From the NCBI GenBank assembly GCA_003439945.1, contig QVRM01006468.1:99299-163298 (forward strand): a stretch of DNA of 64,000 nucleotides, given 5' to 3'. Positions 54,948 to 64,000 of the stretch are shown here, one piece after another; position 1 is the first letter of the stretch, and the number at the start of each line of letters is the position of its first letter. Under the pieces are notes generated by a model. It did not search any database. It had not been told where the DNA came from and worked only from the letters and a program-made list of their open reading frames with translations. The stretch comes from Dermanyssus gallinae (Eukaryota > Arthropoda > Arachnida > Mesostigmata > Dermanyssidae). Position numbers and translations under genes: made by a program.

Positions 54948-55205
54948 GATGTCCCGTGTCAGCGACGCTGACGATAGTTGTCCGCCGTAGGCGCGCTGAG
55001 ACCGCCTCTTTTGGTAGCAACGCGGGAGTTAAGCTCTTGTAGTAATACTAATAAAGAGATGAGAGGGTAGCTTACCGATAGCAAAGTCAGACCAGTTCGT
55101 ACTTAACAATGGGCCTGCCATATAATTGTTAGGCCATCCGTTAGAGCGTGCGTTGTTCGCTTCGTTGTCTGCAACGAACATTTGTTGTTTGCCCCGCTAA
55201 CGCTT

Positions 55206-55303
55206 ATTGAATCTAAGTGCGCCGGAACTAGCAGACGTCGCTAAGCTATCTCTCTCTATACCTACATCTCCGCTTACAATAACAATCTACAGTTAGCCTT
55301 ACA
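55206..55303 (-). repeat. 5' LTR of the Gypsy-type element, remainder after the nested LINE
   Basis: Continues the LTR from ATTGAATC to CCTTACA. Followed by the CTAC target copy. Confidence 0.95.
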
Positions 55304-55307
55304 CTAC

Positions 55308-55850
55308 TGCTAAATTAAAACCTGCTAGTGGCGTGAAGTATAACTGGCGTGGCTGAGCGTCAAATAGAGCATCGCAGCAGAACCGCGGGAAGTTCGGAAG
55401 AGCTGCCGGGATAGACAAAAATAGAACTGATACCGGTAGAATTGCCGGTTTGCAATTGCACTTGTGAGTGGGCGCGGTAACCTTAGCACTACTAGCCAGC
55501 TAGAGTCGTTGTGACCTTTGACAGCACCTCACCAGGATCTACGCGGATGATGTGTGGCAGTCTCGTTTGCACCACAAACCAGTGGCAAATCCCCCCGAAG
55601 AATTGCTACCAAGCATCCGACCGCTGCTACAGTTGACAAAATCTCAAATCCGTGTGATATTTCCTTCAGTGATGCTCAGAGTGCAAGTTTTCAAGTCATG
55701 AGCAACCAACGACGAATTCGGTAGCCTAAGGTAGCAATGCTACACAGGGCGAGCTAGCGGTTTCTCGCAATCACTGATGCTGATAGAGCAGCGATCCGTA
55801 TGAATGCTAACGGAAAAAGATTGTCAAATCTCCACAAATGTTGTTCCTTA
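55308..55850. other. No gene seen
   Basis: Flank of the LTR element; no motif recognised. Confidence 0.4.

Positions 55851-55852
<2 letters not shown>

Positions 55853-55909
<57 letters not shown>
55853..55909. repeat. (TA)n microsatellite
   Basis: TA tract of about 57 bp. The following 100 bp weakly resemble the arm of the 22.6-kb MITE-like element (GTTTTCCAGGAAGGAGG). Confidence 0.9.
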
Positions 55910-55911
<2 letters not shown>

Positions 55912-56099
55912 TAACCGTATGTACCTTTTTGAGGCTTGGTAGAAGTCTGCTAGGAAATCATGTTTTCCAGGAAGGAGGAAAAACGTCTTGTTTAAAGGGT
56001 GTAGATCAAAATATAAAAGTAGCTATTCTCTCATTTTTTATCTCCTACATAGTTGTGCACACTCTACGTTTGCGGGAGAACTATAAAACATAACATTCT

Positions 56100-56760
56100 A
56101 CTTAATCTGAATGACATCTGCTGGACAGACTGCCAGTAGGCGGTTGCGCGTTGACGTATAGGGTCCCAGAGCCCGGAAAGCTGCTTTTATTTGATTCAGC
56201 TGGTCGGGGTTTCTGAAGCCACGGGGCCGATCTTCAGGTCGAAGAGGCGAATGGCTGTCGCTAGAGACAGGCGGTGCGGGCTCCTGGTGGAAGATGCCGC
56301 TATAAGGGCTTTCCTGCATATTTACATAACATGCAACGAGAACCCTACCCCATTCGACAGCAGAATTGGACCCAGGTAACGGAACTTATTGACGTAGGCG
56401 AGAGAAAAGCTACCAATACGAAGTGAGTCGTCACGCGCGACCCTGCCCCCTTAACGTAACTTTAGTGCCTCGGTCTTACCAAGGTTAATTGTTAATGTTG
56501 GACCTGGAAACGGCTACTTCCATAGATGGCTTAGTCGTCTGCGTATAATTAAACCTTGACGCGATCTCAACACCGCCGAATTCACTTTGGGGGTCCTTCA
56601 AGAGAGCAGAAAAGAGAAGTAGAATCAGCATGCCGGTAATAACGACATCTTCGGCCAAGCGCTTCAACACCCACGGCCAAGCGCCCGGATGGAATAATTC
56701 TTACCCTCTTTAGCAGGGGCCGGATGCTTGTCTGGGACGCTACAGTTACCGATTTATTAG
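56100..56760 (-). pseudogene. LINE N1 copy 8, mid-region relic
   Basis: Minus-strand frames give LLKDPQSEFGGVEIASRFNY near 56600. KTEALKLR, RVARDDSLRIGSFSLAYVNK and FRYLGPILLS follow near 56480-56360, then RKALIAASSTRSPHRLSLAT and RLFDLKIGPVAS near 56300-56200. These parallel the KTEAMKFR, YVNKFTYLGIT and FDMKIAPIAS blocks of copy 5 in order. Frames differ, so the copy is dead. Confidence 0.6.
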
Positions 56761-57200
56761 CACTTTCAATGGTCAGTGGCGGGGCGACTCAGCGGGCCAC
56801 GTTGGTAATCTAGTCAAAACGAGGAAACTTGTGAAATACACCCCAATAGGCTACTCATATGGTTTTAAACGCTAGCGTTCGAGACCCTGGGCGGCCCAAG
56901 CAACCTCACTCGCAAACTCCTTCACAGGATTGGTAAGCAGCTGAAGTTTGCAACCGGAGACAAGTGATCGGCGGCGTTCTTGAGATAACGCCTCGACCTT
57001 GACGTTCAACGCGAGAACGCGGCGTTCCTCCAGGGCACACTGCTGAAGCGGTCCCAAACTACTCTATGCGAGATAGAATAATATTCCCAGTGCACACGTT
57101 CTCGGGAGACAATTGTCGCTCCGTTTGTATCCTTAATAAAAGCGTGTGGCTCTGCGGCAGTACCCTAGAAGGAAATTAATAAGGTGTTTATTTATACATT
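56761..57200. other. No gene seen
   Basis: No recognised motif; possible 3' region of the N2 copy that follows. Confidence 0.35.
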
Positions 57201-58955
57201 ATACACAACATAATTTTAATACATAATCAGAGCAGACCCGGTAGACCACTGCCTGATTGCAGCGAACCTAGCACAGCAGCCGCATTTCTACCTTGCACTT
57301 CAATTGATATTCTTTGTAGCAGGAATTCCCCTGCCCCTTTCTAATCCTTCTCACTTGCCGCTCTTTTCCCAATTTCTTTCAGAAATCTTACTGTTGATTC
57401 GCCTATGACTCCCATTGTTGCTATGGCAACTGGCTGCACTATAAAAAATGCCTCTAACTCGCGGTACTTCAGACTTTTCCGCTGCTCCGCTAAATTGGCA
57501 ACAGCACCTGCTGATCTTGAAGCTCGGCTCCTATAAGACGGCGCCAGCGTGTCCCACACGCTTGCGTCCCACACAATGGCCTTTTGCGGAGGACCACGGA
57601 ACCAAGGTCATTCCGTCTGGACGTAAGGCTGAGTCCGCTGCTAGTCCGACTGGCTCCTTTCTGCAGGGTACGTTAGCGGAATGCAACGCTCGTGAAATCA
57701 CTTCATTAAAGGCAGCGTGGCGCGAATGTCGACCGCAGCTCCTAGGACAGCTGAGGCCGTGCTCTCTCGTCGGCGACACCGGTGTGTTGCAAAGGGAGCA
57801 ACTATGGCGCGCACATACAGCCTCCCCCAACCGCAGGCCGGCAACGATGCGAAGTGTTGTGTTGTCCAACATCGTTCCCAGCTGCGGCGAGGGGGGTGGC
57901 TTGAACCTATTTGGCGCTCGTATCGTTAAAAGCCGCTAGTAGGCGTGCCTCGCCCAGTGCATCAGCCGTGTTGTCCAGGAGCTTTTTTTGAATGGCTTCG
58001 ACTACCACAGCATCCAGAGCATATGTGTCGTCAAGCATCACGCGGTGACATGCGGCAAACTCTTATTTTTTGGACTCCATGAGCCGTTCTAGAAAGGACT
58101 TGACGTTTGAAGGAGATATAGATGAAATCAGTCCCTAAAGTGTGGTGATTGAACCCAAGAATGCGGTCTGGGCCACATCGGTTGTATGTCGTATTCCTAG
58201 ACCTTCGGCTGATGTAGGAAGGGTAGCCTGGTCCCAATTTGCCCTGTCCAGATTCAAATTTAACACCTGCTTTACGCACTGTCTCATCTTATCGTTAAAT
58301 TGTTGTAGAATGTCCCTTTGGGCCGACGCATCTATGCAGCGAAGGATATAGATTAGCCTTGGTGTCAAGAGGCTAGTTCGCCTCAAGAATAATGCAGGAT
58401 GCGCATCGAGGGATTCCAACCTGGGACATCAGAGATCCATTAGCTCGCACTCCCTGTTCAGGGCGAGTTTTGCGGAGGCCGTTGTGAGGGGAGCTTCTAG
58501 AAGCTCGATGTTTTCATCAGTGCTTAGCTTGATGTCAGTAAGCAGGCCCTGCGCCCGGCGTAAACACTCGTCACAAAAGGCGTAGTCGGATGACAAGACG
58601 TACAGCTCACACCTTGAAACATTTAGTTGCAGTCCAGAGGTGACGCCGATATCGATTATCTTTTCCACATCACTAAGGGCGGAATCAAGAATACCTCCAA
58701 TCGTGCCATCGTCTAAGAACCACGGCTTAAATTCCGACTCCAAAGCAGAAAGCAATTGGCAAATCGTCAGACAGAAGAGGGCCGGGCCACAGGGGTCCCA
58801 TTGCTGTACCCCACATCTGAAGAGAAGATTTCTTTCCCCTAAAAGAGATTGGATGGGCTTTTGTACATTTGGTAGACTGCGGGGTACATTGCTGGAAAGT
58901 TTGATTTGACAGCTTCAAGGATTACATCCCTTCTCAGGGAATTAAAATTTAATAA
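57200..58955 (-). pseudogene. LINE N2, copy 4 (best-preserved: RT, CCHC and RPDG-type C-terminus)
   Basis: In order down the minus strand: palm A side FNSLRRDVILEAVKSNFPAM at about 58945-58880, a box GVQQWDPCGPALF (from GVQQGDPLGP) and the catalytic FKPWFLDDGTIGG at about 58720. Next come GLQLNVSRCELYVLSS and a thumb-like region with NLDRANWDQATLPTSAEGLG. Then lies a CCHC cluster CSLCNTPVSPTREHGLSC with GRHSRH, and EPVGLAADSALRPDGMTLVPW near 57600. WDASVWDTLAPSYRSRASRS follows in another frame, and finally PVAIATMGVIGES. The CCHC plus RPDG...WD layout resembles the restriction-like endonuclease end of R2-type LINEs, which is an inference. Frameshifts break it at several points. Confidence 0.65.
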
Positions 58956-59196
58956 AATGTACATATATATATTTTAGAAAGCGCCTTTAATTACCGAATA
59001 AAGGGTGGAGACGAAGTCTAGGTAGGCAATGACGCTCACGGAGCCGCTTTGGTGTGCGATTATCTGGCTACACGCCGGGCGAACATATTATTGATTGTTT
59101 CAAGTCTAGCAATACATTTTGGAAAAACATTATTTGACTTCTGCGATTGTTCATTGTCACATCGAAGAAACGGTCGATAAAATCAGCGCTTGCAAG

Positions 59197-60610
59197 CTAC
59201 GATAGCGCTCGCGTGTCGTTGTTCTTCAGTAAAATCGACAGCGACGGAAGGTTTACAGCATTCGGCTCGATATCACATCTTCTACAGAGTTTTTTTATAA
59301 ATCTTCTCTGAACAACTTCGATCATGGCTATGTGCTTGCACAAGTATGGGCTCCAGACGGGTGAACAATATAAAGGTTTAGATAGCACAATTGCTTTATA
59401 CAGACGAATATACACATTTGGGTCCTTGATGATAAAACAACGGAACAGCATGTTTACGAGTATAGATGTTGATTTGACCAGCTCTCTTAAATGTGCAGAA
59501 AATGTAAGATCCGTTGATAATAATTCACAGAGGTCTCGCGCAACATTAGCGGTGGGCAATATTGTCCCGTTAAGCTGATACTCCAGATCGAAAAAGCCAT
59601 GTTTCAGAACGAGGCATTTCAAAACAGATATGCAGCTCCATCCCGTTATCAATGCACCAGCGGGGCAGATGCCATCGACAGCAGACTGTAGCGCAGTATG
59701 CGCTGAGGAAGGGTCCAGGGGAGCGTATATCATTAGATCATCAGCGTACAGTAGGTATTTGTCACTCGACGGAATGTAGGATTTTAAATCTATAACAAAT
59801 ACTGTGTACGGCAGAGGAAAGACGCAGCTCCCCTGTGGGACTCCGGACGGAGCCAGTCGTGGCTTACTAAGAGCTTCCCCGCATTTAACTTTGAACGAGC
59901 CATTGTGCCGAAAAGTGCCAAGCCATTTACGAGTCTGTAAGTGGACCTAGAGGGTCTTCATCTTTTCAATAAGAAGCCTATGATCAACCCTATCAAAGGC
60001 ACTCTTCTGGTCAAAATATATACAAATTATTTTTTGGCATTTATGTACGTTGGGTGCACGTAGAACGACGAGACACAAATCCTTGTTAAAAACTATCAAA
60101 AATATTATTTACGGCCATATAACTGGTTACGTGTTTGATTAGAATCCTTTCAAAAGTTGTGCAGGCAACAGAGCAGTGAGCCACAGGGCGATAATTCTCA
60201 ATGCGCTTTTTGGGCCTCTTCTTATGTATCGGTGTCACGATGCTCTGTTTGAAGATATCGGGAACAACGGCGTCATTGTATGACCGTTCAAAAATAGGCT
60301 TTAATGGCTCTGCTAAAAATATAGCTAGTTTTTTTTATAAAATAGAAGTGGGATGCCATCGGGTGTATTTCGGTTTCAGAGATTAGAGTTGCATGTAAAT
60401 GTCATATTCATTAAAATCAATAGGAGAGTCGCTGTAGTTTGTAGGAAAATAAAATGTCGACATGGATGAGGCGAAGGTTACTGGAGCCGGGTTGAACAAA
60501 GATGAGAAATGAGCTGCTAGAAGCTCTGGCTCGGAGGACTGGCTGCCCTTGACGCTTATGCTCATCTCGATCAGGATGCCAAGACGCTTTGTTGCTTTCA
60601 TGAGTTTTCG
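59197..60610 (-). pseudogene. CR1-like LINE reverse transcriptase, frameshifted
   Basis: Minus-strand frames in order: SEPELLAAHFSSLFNP near 60520, then TPIHKKRPKKRIENYRPVAH near 60210, the .PI.K......YRPV box. GVPQGSCVFPLPYTVFV near 59840 and YLLYADDLMIYAPLDPSSA near 59740 (catalytic YADD) follow. A 178-codon uninterrupted frame (59197-59733) then has LNGTILPTANVARDLCELLS and SKPLYCSPVWSPYLCKHIAM, then EVVQRRFIKKL. The VRDLG, YCSPVWSP and QRRFTK boxes are typical of CR1/Rex-type elements. Stops occur in the upstream half. Its 5' end lies at a TA tract (60613). Confidence 0.75.
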
Positions 60611-60612
60611 AT

Positions 60613-60694
<82 letters not shown>

Positions 60695-60695
60695 A
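60613..60695. repeat. (TA)n microsatellite
   Basis: About 80 bp of TA dinucleotides. Confidence 0.95.
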
Positions 60696-60798
60696 TCGTG
60701 ATCTTTTAGGAAACGCACATCAAAGAAGAGGATTAGTCAAAGTTATCCGCTAACAACCTGTGCACGTTGTTGGAAATGCAATACTGTTGATACGAGAA

Positions 60799-60832
<34 letters not shown>

Positions 60833-60932
60833 TTTTTCGTAACAGTATTGCATTTCTAACAACCTGGACAGGTTGTTAGCTGATAACTTTGACTAATCCT
60901 CTTCTTTGATGTGCGTTTCCCACACGATTACG
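60693..60932. repeat. Long palindrome (foldback element) with TA-tract loop
   Basis: Arms 60709-60800 and 60831-60920 are reverse complements with only a few mismatches and small indels. A further TAATCGTG match lies outside each arm. The loop is a TA tract (60800-60830). Each arm itself holds a small hairpin around CTAACAACCTG...TTGTTGG. Confidence 0.9.
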
Positions 60933-61525
60933 AGATTTCGTGCGGCACTGCCTGTAGATGTATATTGCAGGCCACTCACGTTGCTTAAGCCCTGCTACTG
61001 TTACTACTACTATATTTCTGGTCTGTTTCCAGGAAATCGAAAGTATTTTTCTTTGGGATGTCAGATCGTTATAAGAGAGACATAATATAAAGAGGTTTCA
61101 ATAGAACAGCAAACCTTCTGCTGATTTGCCGCCCACATATGCTCTGTCTATTGCCGATTTAACCTGACATGTGCGATATTTGGCTATTTCTCTTTATAAT
61201 TTATATATCTATATATATATATATATATATATATACATGCAGACACGGGCGATAGCCTTTTCTGCAAAATCACCTGAATAGTTATAATTGTTTGAATTTA
61301 TGTAATAATGGAAATTTCAAGCTCAATGAAGAGTTATTGAACTTAAATAAATTTGCCGTCCGGAAAAGACGGTCCCATAAAAAAATTATATATAATCTTC
61401 TTTCTTGAATTATTTGTGTTATTTATATTAAATCAAGATTCATATGCTTAATCTTGCCTCATGTTAACCAGGTTTAATAGGACTATAAACACGTCAGATG
61501 TATATATATATATATATAAGTATTT
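60933..61525. other. No gene seen; TA tracts
   Basis: TA tracts at 61204-61236 and 61500-61519. No coding signal recognised. Confidence 0.5.
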
Positions 61526-61529
61526 GACG

Positions 61530-61800
61530 CTACATTTTTTCAGAAAAATTATTTTGTTTTGTGGCATCTTTGGCCTAAGCTTGATAGCAAGTTCAGAAAA
61601 GCCTCTATTCCATTGGCTGTCGAATATGTTCCTAGAAAGAAAAGGCCCGTTTGATGAAGAGGTGCACGATCAGTTAAAATGTTTTGCCGATTCTGGGAAA
61701 AATGACTTTTGAATAAGGGAAATCGAAAAGCCAACCGACAATTGATTAGATATGCATGACACAAAGAAGATTGTTGCAATAAATAAATGATAAACTGATA
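61530..61800 (+). pseudogene. Possible mariner-family transposase C-terminal relic
   Basis: A plus-strand frame reads PLFHWLSNMFLERKGPFDEE, VHDQLKCFADSGKNDF, and in the shifted frame NKG.RKANRQLIRYA. The spacing of 'L...GK.FD....V...L..FF......DFF.KG' resembles the end of mariner transposases. Only the tail is present and no catalytic residue is seen. Confidence 0.35.
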
Positions 61801-62120
61801 TGTTTTCCTGCTTCGCTCGAAGTAAAACAGGAGAGATTTATGTTTACACCAACTTTAATATAGTATTCCTATGCATCCACATTATAATGCCTATATTTAA
61901 AAGTACTTACAGTACAATGTCACGGTTCTACTTCTTTTCGAATTTGCGACTGATAGACGCAAGAGAGCGTACGGGCGTATATCCACGTGTTATATTGTAT
62001 ATGTTATAACGAAGTGGAATCAACCTATCCTATGTATACGAGTATGGTGATATACGCCCCTATGTTGCCTTTGGGGATAATAGCAGTGAATGTGGAATGC
62101 ATACACGCGCATGCAAATCT
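61801..62120. other. No gene seen
   Basis: No recognised motif in the sequence leading to the TA tract. Confidence 0.4.

Positions 62121-62122
<2 letters not shown>

Positions 62123-62187
<65 letters not shown>
62123..62187. repeat. (TA)n microsatellite
   Basis: About 65 bp of TA dinucleotides, producing the Tyr-Ile repeats seen in spurious frames. Confidence 0.95.
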
Positions 62188-62188
<1 letters not shown>

Positions 62189-62951
62189 CACTGAGTGTGC
62201 GCGGCAAAGTAATTATAGTGCGTCTTGATGCATTATTTACGCGTTCACCACTATTTCCACTAAGAGGCAATTGGTCTGGTATGAAGCTTCCCGCACTAGT
62301 AGAGACTATGCGCTGTATATCATACTTTCGAGCCTTATCTTTGTGGAGCTTTTTATTCATGCAGCGAAAATGTTCTACTATGCACATTATTTTCGGAGAT
62401 GTAACATACAACAATAGATCAATCGTAGTAGATCAAATATGGGTTGACCAGGCGCTGGCGATCATGTGTACGTATGCATTCATTCGCAGCAGACGATACA
62501 ACTCCATAAAATAGGCAATTTTACTGATACAAGTGGCTTTTTGCCATAAATGTCGACTGGTTTGTCGTTTGATCTTTTACAGCAGTTTACGTTGTACGTC
62601 ACCGAAATGCCGGTTGCCAGGTGGCGCACAAATTTGGCTACGCAAATCATTTAATTTTCATAATTTATGAACATAGCTTTCGTACGCACGAGATGCTTCT
62701 GCTCTTTTGCGCAAAGCGCACAGGAGCCGAATTTTGCTGTAAAGATATGCGTTGGCGTGATCCACTTAGCTTGATTGCCGCTAACCAACAAACCAGCCGG
62801 GGACCAGTGCTTGAGGTCGGGTAGAACGAACGAGGAATGTGAAAAAAAACGGTCGAGGGTATGTGTGGCTTAGGTTATACTAAGCGAAGCTTGTCAATTC
62901 CATGCATTGATAATATATAGCATACTAAAAAAAACATTAAACTAATTCTCG

Positions 62952-62984
<33 letters not shown>

Positions 62985-63300
62985 ACAAGAGTTTTTCAAA
63001 TGCCATTCTAATAGAGATGTATGGCAATTTCTATCAATATCGGCGAGGTGGTGACTATTTTGGTTTTTACAAGCTGTGCACTAACGTTTTGAACAATAAA
63101 GAGCGTATACAATTTTTTAGCACTATTTTTTACATAGCTTATGCTTACTTACTTGAGCGTTATTAGCGTACGTTTTTAGAAAAGCCCCCTAGAACAACTC
63201 AAATGGCGTTAAATCGCAAATTTATAAGGTGAATGGCCTGGTAAAGCAAAATTAAGTCGCAAGTCAATTGTTATTCGACGTCCCGGGACGAGCTTGCAAG
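62188..63300. other. No gene seen; a TA tract at 62952-62981
   Basis: Only short frames; nothing recognised. Confidence 0.4.
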
Positions 63301-63302
63301 CC

Positions 63303-63701
63303 TTATGGTGGTGGTCCACAGGGGTCTACAATGAATGTGGGACTTTTGCGAATCTTTACGTATACAGAGACCATACTGATCTGGAAAAACATCGATGACG
63401 GCAGATGTTTTTGGAGACGATTTAACCAGGCGGCAGTTAAAGTCAGCAGCATGTACATCTGGAAAGAAGACAGAGCAAGGTTTCTTGGTCGAGTCTGCAG
63501 CACGACTTCTACCTTTTCCATCGTGCATTGCCACAATATAAACTGGCGCGCGTCTATGGCCATAGTACCACTCTCTTCCAAGACAAACTTCGCGTTTTCC
63601 AAAGAGCTAGCCCAACGACACAAAATCACTACCCGATAGCCTCCCGGCTTCGTATGCAGTAGCTGGGCAGCTGTAGACGTAAAAACCGTAAACAGCAACA
63701 T
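63303..63701 (-). CDS. Small open reading frame with signal-peptide-like start (weak)
   Basis: From ATG 63701 the frame is 132 codons. It starts MLLFTVFTSTAAQLL, which could be a short signal peptide, then reads GGYRVVILCRWASSLENAKF and EESGTMAIDARQFILWQC. The last third looks less protein-like, and a parallel frame (63271-63534) competes. No family recognised; it may be an exon or chance. Confidence 0.2.
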   Translation of the reverse strand: MLLFTVFTSTAAQLLHTKPGGYRVVILCRWASSLENAKFVLEESGTMAIDARQFILWQCTMEKVEVVLQTRPRNLALSSFQMYMLLTLTAAWLNRLQKHLPSSMFFQISMVSVYVKIRKSPTFIVDPCGPPP

Positions 63702-63739
63702 TTCACATAGTAGTGTTTTCGTCCAAACTATCACATCCA

Positions 63740-64000
63740 GTTCGTGAAAACTGTCGTTAGATAAAACAATCCGTTTCCGAACCTACGCCTTCGATGTTCC
63801 ACTGCGTGATGCGAAGCGTCGTGCTATTATTGCTGCTATGAACGCGGGGGCGCTTGACCTGAGATGCCTCGTAGTGTTGCAGCGCGGCTTATACGTTCTT
63901 CATTATTGATGAATTCTCCCCATTCTCCCCAGACTGGAGATGGTACTATTTCATTGCTCCCATAAAACGTTCCGTTTTGCTCCGAGTTTGTTATTTGCCT
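63740..64000. other. No gene seen
   Basis: Window edge; no recognised motif. Confidence 0.4.

Larger units (their letters stand above)
49324..55193 (-). mobile_element. R1-like non-LTR retrotransposon inserted in the Gypsy LTR
   Basis: The insertion is about 5.87 kb and is bounded by a 12-bp target duplication CCGCTAACGCTT (49312-49323 and 55194-55205). The 3' end is a poly(A) tail, seen as about 30 T on the plus strand at 49322-49351. It has a 5' leader of about 165 bp before the ORF1 frame opens, two overlapping reading frames, and a 3' UTR of about 240 bp. Its ORF1 is intact and its ORF2 has two frameshifts. By position it is younger than the LTR element. Confidence 0.93.
43445..55303 (-). 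mobile_element. Ty3/Gypsy-type LTR retrotransposon, nearly complete, with a nested LINE
   Basis: Two LTRs starting TGTAAGG and ending CCTTACA enclose gag-protease and pol frames. The 4-bp target CTAC is duplicated at 43441-43444 and 55304-55307. The 5' LTR (right side) is split by an R1-like LINE (49324-55193). Excluding that insertion the element is about 6 kb. LTR divergence is only a few substitutions and two small indels, so insertion was recent. No envelope frame is present. Confidence 0.95.

Noticed and set aside
43445..55303. Endogenous retrovirus with envelope
   Set aside because: No envelope frame follows pol; the region after the pol stop goes straight to the LTR.

Overview
The window is animal nuclear DNA, probably from an invertebrate and perhaps an arthropod. 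There are no operons or ribosome-binding sites, coding signal comes in short pieces bounded by splice-like sites, and AT dinucleotide microsatellites are everywhere. The repeat content is an R1-like LINE, mariner and Tc1 transposons and several tRNA-derived SINE families. The species guess rests on repeat content only. No prokaryotic defence locus, rRNA gene or CRISPR array is visible.

Most recognisable sequence is mobile DNA. The centrepiece (43.44-55.31 kb) is a Ty3/Gypsy-type LTR retrotransposon on the minus strand. Its two LTRs are nearly identical and it is flanked by a 4-bp target duplication. Its 5' LTR is split by a nearly full-length R1-like non-LTR retrotransposon, also on the minus strand, with a 30-nt poly(A) tail and a 12-bp target duplication. 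DNA transposons include an open-frame mariner (5.79-7.11 kb), a Tc1-like element with two frameshifts (9.41-10.80 kb), a mariner with one internal stop (24.24-25.53 kb) and three decayed transposase relics. Several older LINE lineages survive as 5'-truncated, frameshifted copies. One, called N1 here, carries a Cys/His-rich tail and occurs eight times. Another, N2, has an LDDG reverse transcriptase motif and a C-terminal CCHC plus RPDG segment and occurs four times, always on the minus strand. A CR1-like copy and other LINE fragments are also present. Four SINE or SINE-like families (A-D) are present, two family A copies with clear target duplications.

Host coding sequence is sparse. The best case is on the minus strand at 5248-5565 and 4057-4228: two exons with good splice consensus and matching intron phase that form the 3' end of a gene of unrecognised family. 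A second candidate terminal exon (11672-11951, minus) encodes a single-pass membrane protein tail. Weaker candidates lie at 17354-17478 and 37125-37379. A decayed coding stretch lies at 34560-34937, and a protein-kinase-like relic at 32300-32640.

The 26-32 kb, 36-43 kb and 61-64 kb regions are mostly unassigned, with low-complexity tracts. Structural oddities include long palindromes at 60.7, 23.3 and 5.7 kb, a terminal-inverted-repeat element between TA tracts at 22.6-22.9 kb, a 32-bp tandem array inside a SINE, and a 40-bp tandem duplication across a LINE reverse transcriptase motif.
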